NCBI GenBank assembly: GCA_913057775.1
Contig: CAJXOG010000001.1
Span: 124,001-188,000, forward strand
Length of the DNA stretch: 64,000 nucleotides
Source of the DNA: an uncultured Fodinibius sp.
GTDB taxonomy: Bacteria > Bacteroidota > Rhodothermia > Balneolales > Balneolaceae
Reading direction: 5' to 3'
The position numbers and the translations under genes are program-made. Under the pieces are notes generated by a model. That model did no database searches, had not been told where the DNA came from, and saw only the letters and a list, made by a program, of their open reading frames with translations. Positions 16,777 to 25,578 of the stretch are shown piece after piece; position 1 is the stretch's first letter, and each line of letters begins with the position of its first letter.

Positions 16777-18252
16777 ATGGATATTAAAATCATTGGCGCT
16801 GGCCTCGGTGGACTTGCAGCCTCTTGCCTGTTGGCTCATAAAGGTCATGATGTAACAATCTTAGAAAAAAACAGTTCACCGGGCGGGAAAATCAACGAAA
16901 TCTCCATCGATGGCTACCGCTTCGATACCGGCCCCTCTTTGTTAACTATGCCATTTATCCTCGAAAAGCTGTTTGAGTATTGTGATACAAAAATAAGTGA
17001 TTACCTCGATATTCAGTCGGTAGATCCGATTTGTCGGTATTTTTATCCTAATGGCATACAGTTCGACTGCTATCAGGATACATGCTTGAATACCGCTCAA
17101 ATTCAAGAGTTCGCCCCTAATGATGTGCAGGCATATAAACAATTTATATCATACGCAGAGCAGCTTTTCGAACGCACAAAAGATGCCTTTCTCTATAATC
17201 CCTTGTACGGACTTTCGGATTTGGGTAATCTTGACTTTACAGATTTCTTTAAAATTGACGCATTCCAGACCGTATCCGGTCGTATAGATAAACAATTCGA
17301 ATCGAAAGAATTACAGCAGTTTTTTAAGCGGTTTACTACTTATAATGGCTCTTCGCCTTATCGGGCCCCGGCCACCCTTAATGTAATTCCATACGTAGAG
17401 CTTTCCCTTGGCGGATATTATCTCGATGGAGGCATGTACTCACTTATTAAAGCCCTTACGTCACTTGCAGAAAGCAAGGGGGTGAACATCCAATATGATA
17501 CCGAGATAAAACAGATTAATACAGTTGATGATACAATAAAAGGAGTTACAGATGGTGATGGAAATATTCACTCTGCTGATATCGTAGTTTCCAATTCAGA
17601 TGCTTCTGAAACCTATCTTAGTCTCGTAAATAAAGAAGATATTTCCCTACTAAAACGAAAAAAAGTTGCCAATGTAGAACCTTCTTGCTCCGGTTTTGTA
17701 CTTATGCTGGGAGTTGAGAAATCGTATAATGCCCTAACCCATCACAACATTTTCTTTTCGGAGGATTATAAGCAGGAGTTCAAGCAGATTTTTGAAGATA
17801 AGGTGATGCCCGAAGATCCCACTATCTACATCGCCAATACATCCCACACAAATCCACAAGATGCGCCTGAAGACAGTTCTAACCTATTTATTCTGGTAAA
17901 TGCTCCCTACCTGAGCGATAATATTGATTGGGAGAAGGAAGAAAAGCGGTATAAAAAACAGATCATTCGGAAGCTCCAAGAACATGGATTAACTGATCTG
18001 AGCGATCATATCAAATACTCAAATACCATTACTCCCAAAGATTTTTATCAAAAATATCGAAGCAACAAAGGTAGCATTTACGGGACTTCATCAAACAGTA
18101 AGCTGGCTGCTTTTATGCGCCCCAAAAACAAAAGTCGCTCGGTAAAGGGATTATATCTGGTTGGTGGAAGCACGCATCCCGGCGGTGGAATACCACTGGT
18201 CACGCTTTCGGCTTTTCATGCTGTAGAACTGATTAACCGATTTGAAGAGTAG
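16777..18252 (+). CDS. CrtI-type carotenoid desaturase / FAD-dependent oxidoreductase
   Basis: A 491-residue FAD enzyme of the phytoene desaturase family, which introduces double bonds into carotenoid backbones at the membrane. The dinucleotide motif IIGAGLGGLAAS is at 5-16, the second motif ILEKNSSPGGKINE at 28-41, RFDTGPSLLTMP near 48 and the C-terminal family motif LVGGSTHPGGGIPLV near 465. Whether it is CrtI or CrtD (later 3,4-desaturase) cannot be told. No phytoene synthase, crtB or lycopene cyclase gene is near, so it stands apart from any carotenoid cluster. It ends two bases from the convergent phosphoesterase gene. Confidence 0.85.
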   Translation: MDIKIIGAGLGGLAASCLLAHKGHDVTILEKNSSPGGKINEISIDGYRFDTGPSLLTMPFILEKLFEYCDTKISDYLDIQSVDPICRYFYPNGIQFDCYQDTCLNTAQIQEFAPNDVQAYKQFISYAEQLFERTKDAFLYNPLYGLSDLGNLDFTDFFKIDAFQTVSGRIDKQFESKELQQFFKRFTTYNGSSPYRAPATLNVIPYVELSLGGYYLDGGMYSLIKALTSLAESKGVNIQYDTEIKQINTVDDTIKGVTDGDGNIHSADIVVSNSDASETYLSLVNKEDISLLKRKKVANVEPSCSGFVLMLGVEKSYNALTHHNIFFSEDYKQEFKQIFEDKVMPEDPTIYIANTSHTNPQDAPEDSSNLFILVNAPYLSDNIDWEKEEKRYKKQIIRKLQEHGLTDLSDHIKYSNTITPKDFYQKYRSNKGSIYGTSSNSKLAAFMRPKNKSRSVKGLYLVGGSTHPGGGIPLVTLSAFHAVELINRFEE

Positions 18253-18254
18253 AG

Positions 18255-18761
18255 CTACCCTTCTCCCTTTTGACCAAGATTAATGACTTCAACATCCTGA
18301 ATGTTTCCATTGTCAATATTAAAACGAACGCAGGTTCGATATACCTGAAAACCATATCGTCCGGCAGCCCCGGGATTAATGAAAAGCATTCTGTCTTTTT
18401 CCTGATCACGACCAATCTTTAGGATATGTGAATGGCCACAGATAAAAACATCGGGGGGATTTTTCTCCATCTCTTCTCGAATTGGAATGCAATAGCGTCC
18501 TAATGTACCTCCAATATGGGTCATCCAAAAATTAATGCCCTCGCGCGAAAACCGTTGATGCAGAGGGTACTCATGTCGAATATCCTGTCCATCGATATTG
18601 CCATATACACCGGTTAGTGGAGCTATATCGCTCAGGGTATCAGCGATCTCAATAGTTCCAAAGTCACCCGCGTGCCAAATTTCATCACGATCTTCAAAAT
18701 ACTCCAACACCTGCGGATCGAGATACGAATGGGTGTCCGAAATTAATCCAACTTTGATCAT
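18255..18761 (-). CDS. YfcE/MJ0936-type metallophosphoesterase
   Basis: A 168-residue calcineurin-fold phosphodiesterase. Metal-binding motifs are in order: ISDTHSY (residues 7-13), HAGDFG near 31, VYGNIDGQD near 53, THIGG near 81 and CGHSHI near 107. The NxD in place of the usual GNCD/GNHD Asn-His pair is the YfcE/MJ0936 form. These enzymes hydrolyse model phosphodiesters; the natural substrate is generally not known. It is convergent with the desaturase gene, and its start lies 106 bases from the divergent GT2 gene. Confidence 0.9.
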   Translation of the reverse strand: MIKVGLISDTHSYLDPQVLEYFEDRDEIWHAGDFGTIEIADTLSDIAPLTGVYGNIDGQDIRHEYPLHQRFSREGINFWMTHIGGTLGRYCIPIREEMEKNPPDVFICGHSHILKIGRDQEKDRMLFINPGAAGRYGFQVYRTCVRFNIDNGNIQDVEVINLGQKGEG

Positions 18762-18867
18762 AGTTGATTCTTTATCATCTTCAGCTCCGTGATAACGTTT
18801 TTCCTGCCTTTTTATGATTACAGGAAAACATTAAGAAAAACAATTTCTTGATCATTAAAAATCAAAT

Positions 18868-19893
18868 ATGCCCTTTTTTAGCATCATTATTGTTTCCTGG
18901 AATGCGTTGCATCATCTTAAAACGTATTTCCCAAGCGTTGCTGCCACTGACTATCCCCATTATGAAATTATTTTAGCTGATAATGCCTCTACTGATGGAT
19001 CTAAGCAATGGATTAGAGAAAATTACCCTGATGTTAAAATTGCCGAATTCGACAATAATTATGGGTATTGCGGTGGAAATAACAGAGCTGTACCCCATGC
19101 CAATGGAGACATCCTCATTTTTCTGAATAACGATGTTCGAGTAAAGCCGAATTGGCTTAAAGGGATTGCCACCTGTTTTCAAAAAGATAACAAGATTGCC
19201 GCGGTACAACCTAAAATGCTTTGGGAGGAAGACCCATCCTATTTCGAGTACGCCGGGGCTGCCGGTGGATTTTTAGATAAGTTTGGATATCCGCTTTGCC
19301 GCGGACGCATTTTTGATACGCTTGAAAAAGATCAGGGGCAATACGATTATGAGTCAGATATCTTCTGGGCCAGCGGAGCTGCTTTGGCTGTTCGCAAGGA
19401 GCTGTTTGAAAAGGTTGGTCCATTCGATGAGGATTTTGAATTTCATATGGAGGAAATCGATCTATGCTGGCGTCTCTGGAATATGGGATACCACGTTCGA
19501 TACTGCCCTGAAAGTATCGTTTATCACCTGGGAGGCGGGTCTCTGCCCATGGACTCCCCACGTAAACTCTACTACAATTATCGCAATAACCTCAGGATGA
19601 TATGGAAAAACAGTAGTGCCGGTTCTATTGCCTGGCAATTTATCGGGCGGTATCTGCTCGATATTGCATCCGCATTAAAAACACTTACAGACGGAGATAC
19701 GAAATCATTCAAAGCTATCTGCCGTGCTCACTACGATTTCTGGAAAGGATTCCATAATACCTATCAGAAGCGTCACCTTTTGCAACAGCAACGCAAAGTA
19801 GAAGACAATCCGCCGGCGATGCTTAATAAAGCAATTGTGTGGGAATACTTTATTAAAGGGAAACAAAAATTCAGCGAAATATTTAGCCAGTAA
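18868..19893 (+). CDS. family 2 glycosyltransferase (rhamnosyltransferase-like)
   Basis: A 341-residue GT-A fold enzyme that moves a sugar from a nucleotide donor to an acceptor, probably for a surface glycan. The start FSIIIVSWNALHHLKTYFPS, EIILADNASTDGSKQWI near 30, NNYGYCGGNNRA near 65 and the metal-binding ILIFLNNDVRVKPNWL near 91 are typical of the WbbL/rhamnosyl group. DEDFEFHMEEIDLCWRL near 190 carries the catalytic-base ED. A C-terminal hydrophobic patch (about 250-270) may touch the membrane. The stop overlaps the start of the HEAGH membrane protein gene by one base (TAATG), so they form an operon. Confidence 0.9.
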   Translation: MPFFSIIIVSWNALHHLKTYFPSVAATDYPHYEIILADNASTDGSKQWIRENYPDVKIAEFDNNYGYCGGNNRAVPHANGDILIFLNNDVRVKPNWLKGIATCFQKDNKIAAVQPKMLWEEDPSYFEYAGAAGGFLDKFGYPLCRGRIFDTLEKDQGQYDYESDIFWASGAALAVRKELFEKVGPFDEDFEFHMEEIDLCWRLWNMGYHVRYCPESIVYHLGGGSLPMDSPRKLYYNYRNNLRMIWKNSSAGSIAWQFIGRYLLDIASALKTLTDGDTKSFKAICRAHYDFWKGFHNTYQKRHLLQQQRKVEDNPPAMLNKAIVWEYFIKGKQKFSEIFSQ

Positions 19894-20504
19894 TGAATTC
19901 TGACCAAATAAAAGAACAAACTATTGCTTTTTTAAAAAAATGGTGGGCTTCCCTTTTGATGCTGCCATTTATGTTCTATTCCCTCCATCAAATTTATTGG
20001 GCACTTAACTATAATATTTTCTTTGCAGTAAATTATAGTTATCCCTTTCCGCTCGATATTGTCTACCTGTTTGTTGATACCTTTTTGCTGATCGTCCACG
20101 AAGCCGGCCACACTTTCTTTGGGCTGCTTGGCTTTCGTTTTTTGACTATTCTCGGTGGATCCCTTCTTCAAATCCTTCTGCCTCTTTTAATTCTCGGTTT
20201 CTGTTGGATCAATCGAAAATATATTGGGCTGCAATTTTCTTACCTACTTCTTGGTTTTAGCTGGCTGGATGTCGCTACTTATGCCGCTGACGGAAGTGCC
20301 CGGCAACTACCTCTTATTGGCGGACTAGGAAAAGAATCGCATGACTGGTACAATTTGCTGTTCCGCATGGATGCACTCGAATACGATTTTACAATTGGTA
20401 TCGCTTTTATTGTAATTGGCATTTTATGTTACATTATGGCTCTTTATATCCCACTTTTTTATCAAAAACATGAGCGGGTAGATCTCGAATTATCATTGGA
20501 TTGA
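19893..20504 (+). CDS. integral membrane protein with HEAGH motif, possible metalloprotease
   Basis: A 203-residue protein with five or so hydrophobic helices (about 18-40, 52-80, 83-103, 108-127 and 163-190). HEAGH at residues 69-73 lies within the second helix, next to GLLGFRFLTILGGSL. HExxH inside a membrane helix is the zinc motif of M50-type (site-2-like) proteases, but the second metal ligand motif (such as NxxPxxxLDG) is not obvious; a weak candidate is LLGFSWLDVATYAADG near 125. So the protease call is inference. It is coupled to the GT2 gene by a 1-base overlap. Confidence 0.65.
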   Translation: MNSDQIKEQTIAFLKKWWASLLMLPFMFYSLHQIYWALNYNIFFAVNYSYPFPLDIVYLFVDTFLLIVHEAGHTFFGLLGFRFLTILGGSLLQILLPLLILGFCWINRKYIGLQFSYLLLGFSWLDVATYAADGSARQLPLIGGLGKESHDWYNLLFRMDALEYDFTIGIAFIVIGILCYIMALYIPLFYQKHERVDLELSLD

Positions 20505-20596
20505 ACTGATCAAACATCTCATATCTATAAACGCTTATATAATTTTTTCTGTTTAAACTTTGAATTTGATCCGGGAATTATAGCATTGATTGAGAA

Positions 20597-21523
20597 ATGA
20601 TTAATCGGGCACAACTCTGGATAGTATTCTTTACAACTTTTATGCTGTTTCATGCTATTGGCTGCAGCTCCAGTCAGAAGCAAACAGAGGCCGAATACGC
20701 CAAGGAAGTAAACGACTGGCACCAAGTCCGCATTGATAACTTGTTAGGACCTGAAGACTGGCTAAAGCTTGCAGGTTTATATGAGCTGGAAGAAGGGCAA
20801 CATAGTTTTGGCTCCGACTCAACGAACGATCTTGTATTTCCTCCCAAAGCTGCTCCTTCAATTGGTACTATCATCAAGGAAGACACATCTATTACCGTAC
20901 AGGTAGATGACGAGGTCCTTGTCACACACGAGCAGGATACCGTCTCCAAAGTCACGATGATTCCCGGCAATGCCCGATCGGGTACTGTATTAAAACACGG
21001 GTCGTTGATTTGGTATCTCCTTGACCGCAGAGGAGATTACTACATTCGTCTTGTGGATGAGCAACATCCCAACCTTGCTTCTTTTGATGGTATTGAGCGT
21101 TTTCCCATTGATTCCAAATGGAAAATAAAAGCGGAGTTCAAGCCATTCGAAAGCCCCAAGCCGATTACCGTCCCGGATGTCTTAAATGAGGGCATGCCGG
21201 ATACCCTTTACGGTATGCTTGAATTTGCTATTGACGGCGAAGAGTACAGCCTGGCACCGCTTAATCACCCCGAAAAAGACGATAAGTTTTTCATTATTTT
21301 TGGAGACAAAACCAATGGTGAATCAACTTACGGGGGAGGACGGTATATCTACATTCCAACACCCAATGAAAACAATATTACCTATATCGACTTCAATAAA
21401 GCATACAATCCGCCCTGTGTATTCACCGATTTTGCCACCTGCCCATTGCCGCCATCTCAAAACAAACTGGACATAGCCATCCCAGCCGGAGAGAAAATGT
21501 TTGAAGAAGCTCAAACCTATTGA
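20597..21523 (+). CDS. DUF1684 lipoprotein
   Basis: A 308-residue exported lipoprotein: the signal peptide ends in the lipobox HAIGC near residue 23. The body matches DUF1684: LGPEDWLKLAGLYELEEGQH near 55, GTVLKHGSLIWYLLDRRGDY near 135, FPIDSKWKIKAEF, and the strongly conserved close DFNKAYNPPCVFTDFATCPL followed by PAGEK. The conserved Asn-Pro-Pro-Cys and later Cys suggest a metal or thiol site, but no function is established. The next gene begins two bases after its stop. Confidence 0.87.
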   Translation: MINRAQLWIVFFTTFMLFHAIGCSSSQKQTEAEYAKEVNDWHQVRIDNLLGPEDWLKLAGLYELEEGQHSFGSDSTNDLVFPPKAAPSIGTIIKEDTSITVQVDDEVLVTHEQDTVSKVTMIPGNARSGTVLKHGSLIWYLLDRRGDYYIRLVDEQHPNLASFDGIERFPIDSKWKIKAEFKPFESPKPITVPDVLNEGMPDTLYGMLEFAIDGEEYSLAPLNHPEKDDKFFIIFGDKTNGESTYGGGRYIYIPTPNENNITYIDFNKAYNPPCVFTDFATCPLPPSQNKLDIAIPAGEKMFEEAQTY

Positions 21524-21524
21524 T

Positions 21525-22289
21525 ATGTCAAGATCGGAAAAACGATTTTCCAAACAAGCGGATTTGTACGCAAAATACCGTCCCAATTATCCCGATAAAC
21601 TATATGAGTTTATTTTAAAGCATCTAAATCAACAAAGAATAGCTTGGGACTGTGCCACGGGATCAGGTCAGGTAGCCGGTTATTTAGCCAATCATTTTGA
21701 TCAGGTTTTTGCCAACGATATCAGTGAAGAGCAACTCAGCTATGCCCCTAAAAAGCCCAATATCACCTATTTGAATACACCGGCCGAACATTCCGGATTA
21801 CCCAACAACTCTTTCGATTTGATTACTATTGCACAGGCTATTCACTGGCTCGACTTCGATCGGTTTTATGATGAAGTACGCAGAACTGCTCGCAAAAACG
21901 CCTTGTTGGCAGTAATTGGGTATGGTATGGTTCGTATTGATGAGCAAAGCAATACTATTATCGACGAACTCTATAAAACAGCGTTCAGCAAATATTTTAA
22001 CGAAAATCAAAGATATTTAGACAATCGCTATCAGAATATCCCCTTTCCCTTTGATGAAATCCCCTCACCTGCTTTTGAAAACCGCTACACATGGTCATTA
22101 GATCAGCTTGAGGGATATTTCAATTCGTGGTCGGCCATTCAGCGTATTAAATCAGAAAAGGGATATAACCCGGCTGACAAAACAGTCAATGAGCTTAAAA
22201 GGGTTCTTTCAAATCCAAATAAATTTGAGATAACCTTTCCGATTTTTATACGGTTGGGAAAGATAGGCCAATCCAAGAATAAGCATTAA
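21525..22289 (+). CDS. class I SAM-dependent methyltransferase (Methyltransf_11 type)
   Basis: A 254-residue methyltransferase. It opens with [20 protein letters not shown], as trans-aconitate/UbiE-like relatives do. SAM motif I is [18 protein letters not shown] near 42-58, [13 protein letters not shown] is the acidic strand, and [20 protein letters not shown] near 98 is the typical QAxHWxD block. I use ATG at 21525, one base after the DUF1684 stop, rather than the TTG at 21501 inside it. The 3' end overlaps nfo on the other strand by four bases. The substrate is unknown. Confidence 0.85.
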   Translation: MSRSEKRFSKQADLYAKYRPNYPDKLYEFILKHLNQQRIAWDCATGSGQVAGYLANHFDQVFANDISEEQLSYAPKKPNITYLNTPAEHSGLPNNSFDLITIAQAIHWLDFDRFYDEVRRTARKNALLAVIGYGMVRIDEQSNTIIDELYKTAFSKYFNENQRYLDNRYQNIPFPFDEIPSPAFENRYTWSLDQLEGYFNSWSAIQRIKSEKGYNPADKTVNELKRVLSNPNKFEITFPIFIRLGKIGQSKNKH

Positions 22290-23128
22290 TCGACTAAGTT
22301 ATATAGCAGTTCAATCTCCTCTGGCCAGCGCTCAGTATTCGGTGTTTCAAGAATCATAGGAATATCATCAAATCTCTCATCATTCATCAACAGCTCAAAA
22401 CCCTTGAGCCCAATATGGCCTTCTCCAATATTATCGTGGCGGTCTACGCGGCTGCCGAGTTCTTTTTGGGAGTCATTAAGATGAATGCCCTTCAGATATT
22501 CAAATCCAACCGTTTCTTCAAACTCTTTGCACATAGCCTTAAATCCGTCCTCAGTAGATAAATCATAGCCGGCTGCAAATGCATGACAGGTATCGATACA
22601 CACTCCTATCCTACTTTTATCGTCAACGCCCTCAATAATTCGAGCCAGATATTCAAATTTATATCCAACGCTGGTACCCTGCCCAGCCGTATTTTCAATT
22701 ACAGCCGTTACGCCCTCGCTCTTATCCAAAGCCCAGTTCAGTGATTCGGCATTTCTCAGCAGGCATTCTTCCACACTCATTTTATTCAGGTGATTACCCG
22801 GGTGAAAATTGAGAAGTTTAATACCTAACTGCTCGCAGCGTTGTATTTCATCGAGAAAAGCTTTGCGTGATTTTTCAAGCTGTTTTTGTTCCGCATGACC
22901 AAGGTTAATAAGATAGCTGTCATGTGGCATCACCTGATCCATTGAAAACCCAAACTCTTCGCACCTGGTCTTGAAACCATCAATATTTTCTTTGGTAAGC
23001 GGAGGACCTTCCCACCTGCGCTGATTCTTTGTAAATAAGGCAAAGGCCTTGGCTCCTATCTCATTAGCTCGTTTAGGGACATTTTCAACACCGCCCGCGG
23101 CGCTTACATGGGCTCCGATGTATTTCAT
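22286..23128 (-). CDS. nfo: endonuclease IV (deoxyribonuclease IV, Nfo)
   Basis: A 280-residue AP endonuclease of the TIM-barrel family that cuts 5' of abasic sites during base-excision repair. Signature blocks: [19 protein letters not shown] at 3-21, [17 protein letters not shown] near 145, [16 protein letters not shown] near 175, [20 protein letters not shown] near 216 and PMILETPN near 259. These supply the His, Glu and Asp ligands of the three-zinc centre. Length matches the E. coli enzyme. The gap upstream (23129-23249) contains GGGATTATCCCC at 23217, discussed with the site family. Confidence 0.95.
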   Translation of the reverse strand: MKYIGAHVSAAGGVENVPKRANEIGAKAFALFTKNQRRWEGPPLTKENIDGFKTRCEEFGFSMDQVMPHDSYLINLGHAEQKQLEKSRKAFLDEIQRCEQLGIKLLNFHPGNHLNKMSVEECLLRNAESLNWALDKSEGVTAVIENTAGQGTSVGYKFEYLARIIEGVDDKSRIGVCIDTCHAFAAGYDLSTEDGFKAMCKEFEETVGFEYLKGIHLNDSQKELGSRVDRHDNIGEGHIGLKGFELLMNDERFDDIPMILETPNTERWPEEIELLYNLVD

Positions 23129-23249
23129 TGAATCTATTAATTATTGATAATGCTATTTAAAAGAATAGGAAATAATCTAAAAAGGAAGGCAAATTCAAAT
23201 AAAGAACATAACCTCAGGGATTATCCCCGATGATATGATATTGATACCT

Positions 23250-23669
23250 TTACTTCCAAGCACCCAAAATGAGTCCCATTACTGTAAAAGTAACCGTCCA
23301 ATAACCGCCATTAATAAAAATGTACTTCCAGGATTTTTGCTCATACAAGCTATTAACCGCCAAAGCAAAAAATACCCAGCCGAATCCTGCCAAAAAACCA
23401 TAAAAGGCTCCCATTTTCGCATTCATCATCTCAGTTGCTTCTGGCGATCCCGTTAGAAACACCGCAAGGTTAAACGCCATGATCAACTCAAAGAAAAAAG
23501 CAAAGCCAAATATCTTTAGCATATTTCCCTGCTGAATTTGCTCTTCTGTTAATCCCACTGCATTCATCCACGTTTTACCAAAAAGTGGTCCATACCAAAG
23601 CCATCCCACTAAAAAAGTAGAAAGTGTAGCTACCAATACTGCAAAAATATTAATGCTTGAAATATCCAT
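23250..23669 (-). CDS. DUF1761 integral membrane protein
   Basis: A 139-residue protein with four hydrophobic helices (about 9-27, 45-70, 82-105 and 115-137). The N-terminal block FLVGWLWYGPLFGKTWMNAV is the DUF1761 signature. Function unknown. ATG at 23669 has GGGG nearby and replaces a TTG start at 23717. The upstream region holds a TGTAG...CTACA inverted repeat (23792-23810). Confidence 0.8.
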   Translation of the reverse strand: MDISSINIFAVLVATLSTFLVGWLWYGPLFGKTWMNAVGLTEEQIQQGNMLKIFGFAFFFELIMAFNLAVFLTGSPEATEMMNAKMGAFYGFLAGFGWVFFALAVNSLYEQKSWKYIFINGGYWTVTFTVMGLILGAWK

Positions 23670-23791
23670 AATTGTATCCCCATTAGTTTTAATTATTGGA
23701 TAATTGAAATTAAACAAAACCCCATATCAATTATAATTAATTTTAATAAGATACTAAGCATCAATGGATTAAAATATTTTTCTACTAATTA

Positions 23792-23810
23792 TGTAGGGAT
23801 TTATACTACA
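23792..23810. promoter_or_regulatory. TGTAG-N9-CTACA inverted repeat
   Basis: TGTAGGGATTTATACTACA has perfect 5-base arms. It lies midway between the divergent DUF1761 gene and the plus-strand polymer-forming protein gene, so it could serve either. It shares TGTAGGGAT with the site upstream of the histidine kinase gene. Operator role is inference. Confidence 0.35.
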
Positions 23811-23917
23811 TTGTTTTCCATCAATTGGGTACAACCGCAAAGGGAAATACGCTACGGCAGTTGCCCTGTAAAAATGGGTATTTATTTGAAAATGGCTTTT
23901 CATAAATCCCGACTATC

Positions 23918-25036
23918 ATGTATTTGAAAATCATCTTTTGGGCGACGCTCTTTCTCTGGTTACCAAACATACTTTCTGCCCAACCATCGACCTATAAATT
24001 GGGTACTACCGTACGAATTGATTCCGGCGATACCCTCTCCCAAAACGTTCTTTCTGCTGCTCAAGTCCTTGAAATTTATGGCCACTTAGAAAACGACTTA
24101 TTTGCAGCTGCAAGAAATATTACTATTGAAGGTGCTATAACTGATGATCTCATCATTGCTGCAGAAACGATCACCTTGAATGGTACAGTTCGAGATATGA
24201 CCCTTGCAGCAGGTGACTCTATTACAATTAGCGGAAAACTTCAGGGCGACCTTTTTATTGTTGGGAATAAAATCAAAATAACTCCAGATGCCATGATTAG
24301 GGGAAATGTTGTTATTGTAGGTAATGAAATTCTGATTGAAAACGGTCTCATGGAAGGTTGGGTTCGTATTTATGGTAATGATGTTACACTTGGTGGCACG
24401 GTTCAACGTTATGTAGAACTCTATGTTAATGAGATTGCTTTTGCCGAAGATTACAACCCTCTCGGGGCTACTACCCTTATCACTCACCATCAGATTGATA
24501 CTAAAACTTTACCAAATGCCCCTGAAAACCTCACAATTATTGTAGAAAGACAAGATGGATGGGGAATATTGCTCCTATTTCGCCTGTGGGCTTCCGTATC
24601 AGTATTGATCATTGGATTCTTGCTTTTGTTGATTTTTCCGAAGACATCAGTCGATCTATACCGATTTTCAAAAGAACGCTATCTAAAAAATACAGGCATT
24701 GGATTACTTCTGTTTTTGGCAATTCCAATTATAAGCATACTTCTATTAGTGCTCTTTTTTACTATTCCTTTGGTTTTTCTAATCTGGATGTTATACGCCA
24801 AAGCATTACTATTAAGCTACCTCCTTGTGGCGCTTCTCTTAGGCTCTACACTGATTCGATATTTCAAAACCGAGTCATTTACAGACCATTATTGGGGCCT
24901 CGCATTAGGAATGGTAATTATCTTTTTGCTTACGATTATTCCCTATGCAGGCCCAATCATTAATGTACTTCTCATTTTCTTAGGCCTTGGTTCTTTGCTG
25001 CGATATTTCTGGAAAATGAGGGGCAATACCATTTAA
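23918..25036 (+). CDS. exported/membrane protein with bactofilin-like repeat domain
   Basis: A 372-residue protein. A signal peptide (1-21, ending LSAQ) is followed by about 160 residues of short beta repeats (AAQVLEIYGHLENDLFAAA, ITIEGAITDDLIIAAE, ITLNGTVRDMTLAAGD, ITISGKLQGDLFIVGN), the right-handed helix pattern of polymer-forming cytoskeletal/bactofilin-like proteins. Four hydrophobic helices then fill about 210-360. The combination suggests a surface- or periplasm-facing beta solenoid anchored in the inner membrane; function unknown. It stands alone. Confidence 0.75.
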   Translation: MYLKIIFWATLFLWLPNILSAQPSTYKLGTTVRIDSGDTLSQNVLSAAQVLEIYGHLENDLFAAARNITIEGAITDDLIIAAETITLNGTVRDMTLAAGDSITISGKLQGDLFIVGNKIKITPDAMIRGNVVIVGNEILIENGLMEGWVRIYGNDVTLGGTVQRYVELYVNEIAFAEDYNPLGATTLITHHQIDTKTLPNAPENLTIIVERQDGWGILLLFRLWASVSVLIIGFLLLLIFPKTSVDLYRFSKERYLKNTGIGLLLFLAIPIISILLLVLFFTIPLVFLIWMLYAKALLLSYLLVALLLGSTLIRYFKTESFTDHYWGLALGMVIIFLLTIIPYAGPIINVLLIFLGLGSLLRYFWKMRGNTI

Positions 25037-25477
25037 TCCTTTTGAAGGGACAACCCATGGAAATTATTATTGAAGGGATTCGATAAATTCTTAAATTTTA
25101 TCATTCGTTTCCCGAATACAGTTTTTTTGTTCCCCTACATTAGGAGTTCTGGTTTTTTAGCGACAAACTTGGAATTGATACCGCTCCTTCGAAGCCAAGA
25201 AAAAAATGACAAGATACTTCATTTCCTGTAGTGCAAATTTTTACATGCAATGCAAGGATCAACCTACAGACATACGTCTTGTGCTATATTATATTGGTAA
25301 TAGACTAAAGCGAGAGAGCTTGACATTTTGAAATTGCACAGCCTTATGAATGCTACGGCATAATATTAAGGTAAGTCCAAAATAATGACCGGAGACTTCT
25401 TCTGGAACTGGCCTAAATCAGGCATTTCAAGTTGTGTGCAACGGTCTAATATTTATCGGTATATCAATACTGATAAT
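25037..25477. other. intergenic stretch, no gene seen
   Basis: No reading frame of plausible composition lies here on either strand. It contains TTCCCCTACATTAGG at about 25129-25143, a lone relative of the TGTAGGG sites, and AT-rich sequence leading into the TPP-like element. I could not identify a promoter with confidence. Confidence 0.6.
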
Positions 25478-25578
25478 AAAGCCAGCAGTTGAGGGTGCTT
25501 TGATGAATCAAAGCTGAGAACAAACCTCCAATACTTACTTCAGGTGATGCTGAAATAAGGAAACTGCTGGCTTTTTTT
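25478..25578 (+). promoter_or_regulatory. TPP-riboswitch-like element with P1 stem doubling as terminator; no gene downstream
   Basis: The RNA folds as the thiamine pyrophosphate aptamer. Long P1 is AAAGCCAGCAGTT (25478-25490) with AACTGCTGGCTTT (25562-25574); P2 is GAGG/CCTC (25491-25494, 25525-25528); P3 is GCTTTGA/TCAAAGC (25497-25503, 25508-25514); then comes the invariant CTGAGA (25514-25519). The 3' part from 25532 aligns without gaps to the E. coli thiM aptamer from memory, with P4 CTTA/TAAG and P5 TTCAG/CTGAA around GTGATG. The J4/5 GAT and the pyrophosphate-side GCG are changed (ACT and AAA). Seven T follow P1. Downstream on this strand is only antisense of the ATPase gene. Confidence 0.6.
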
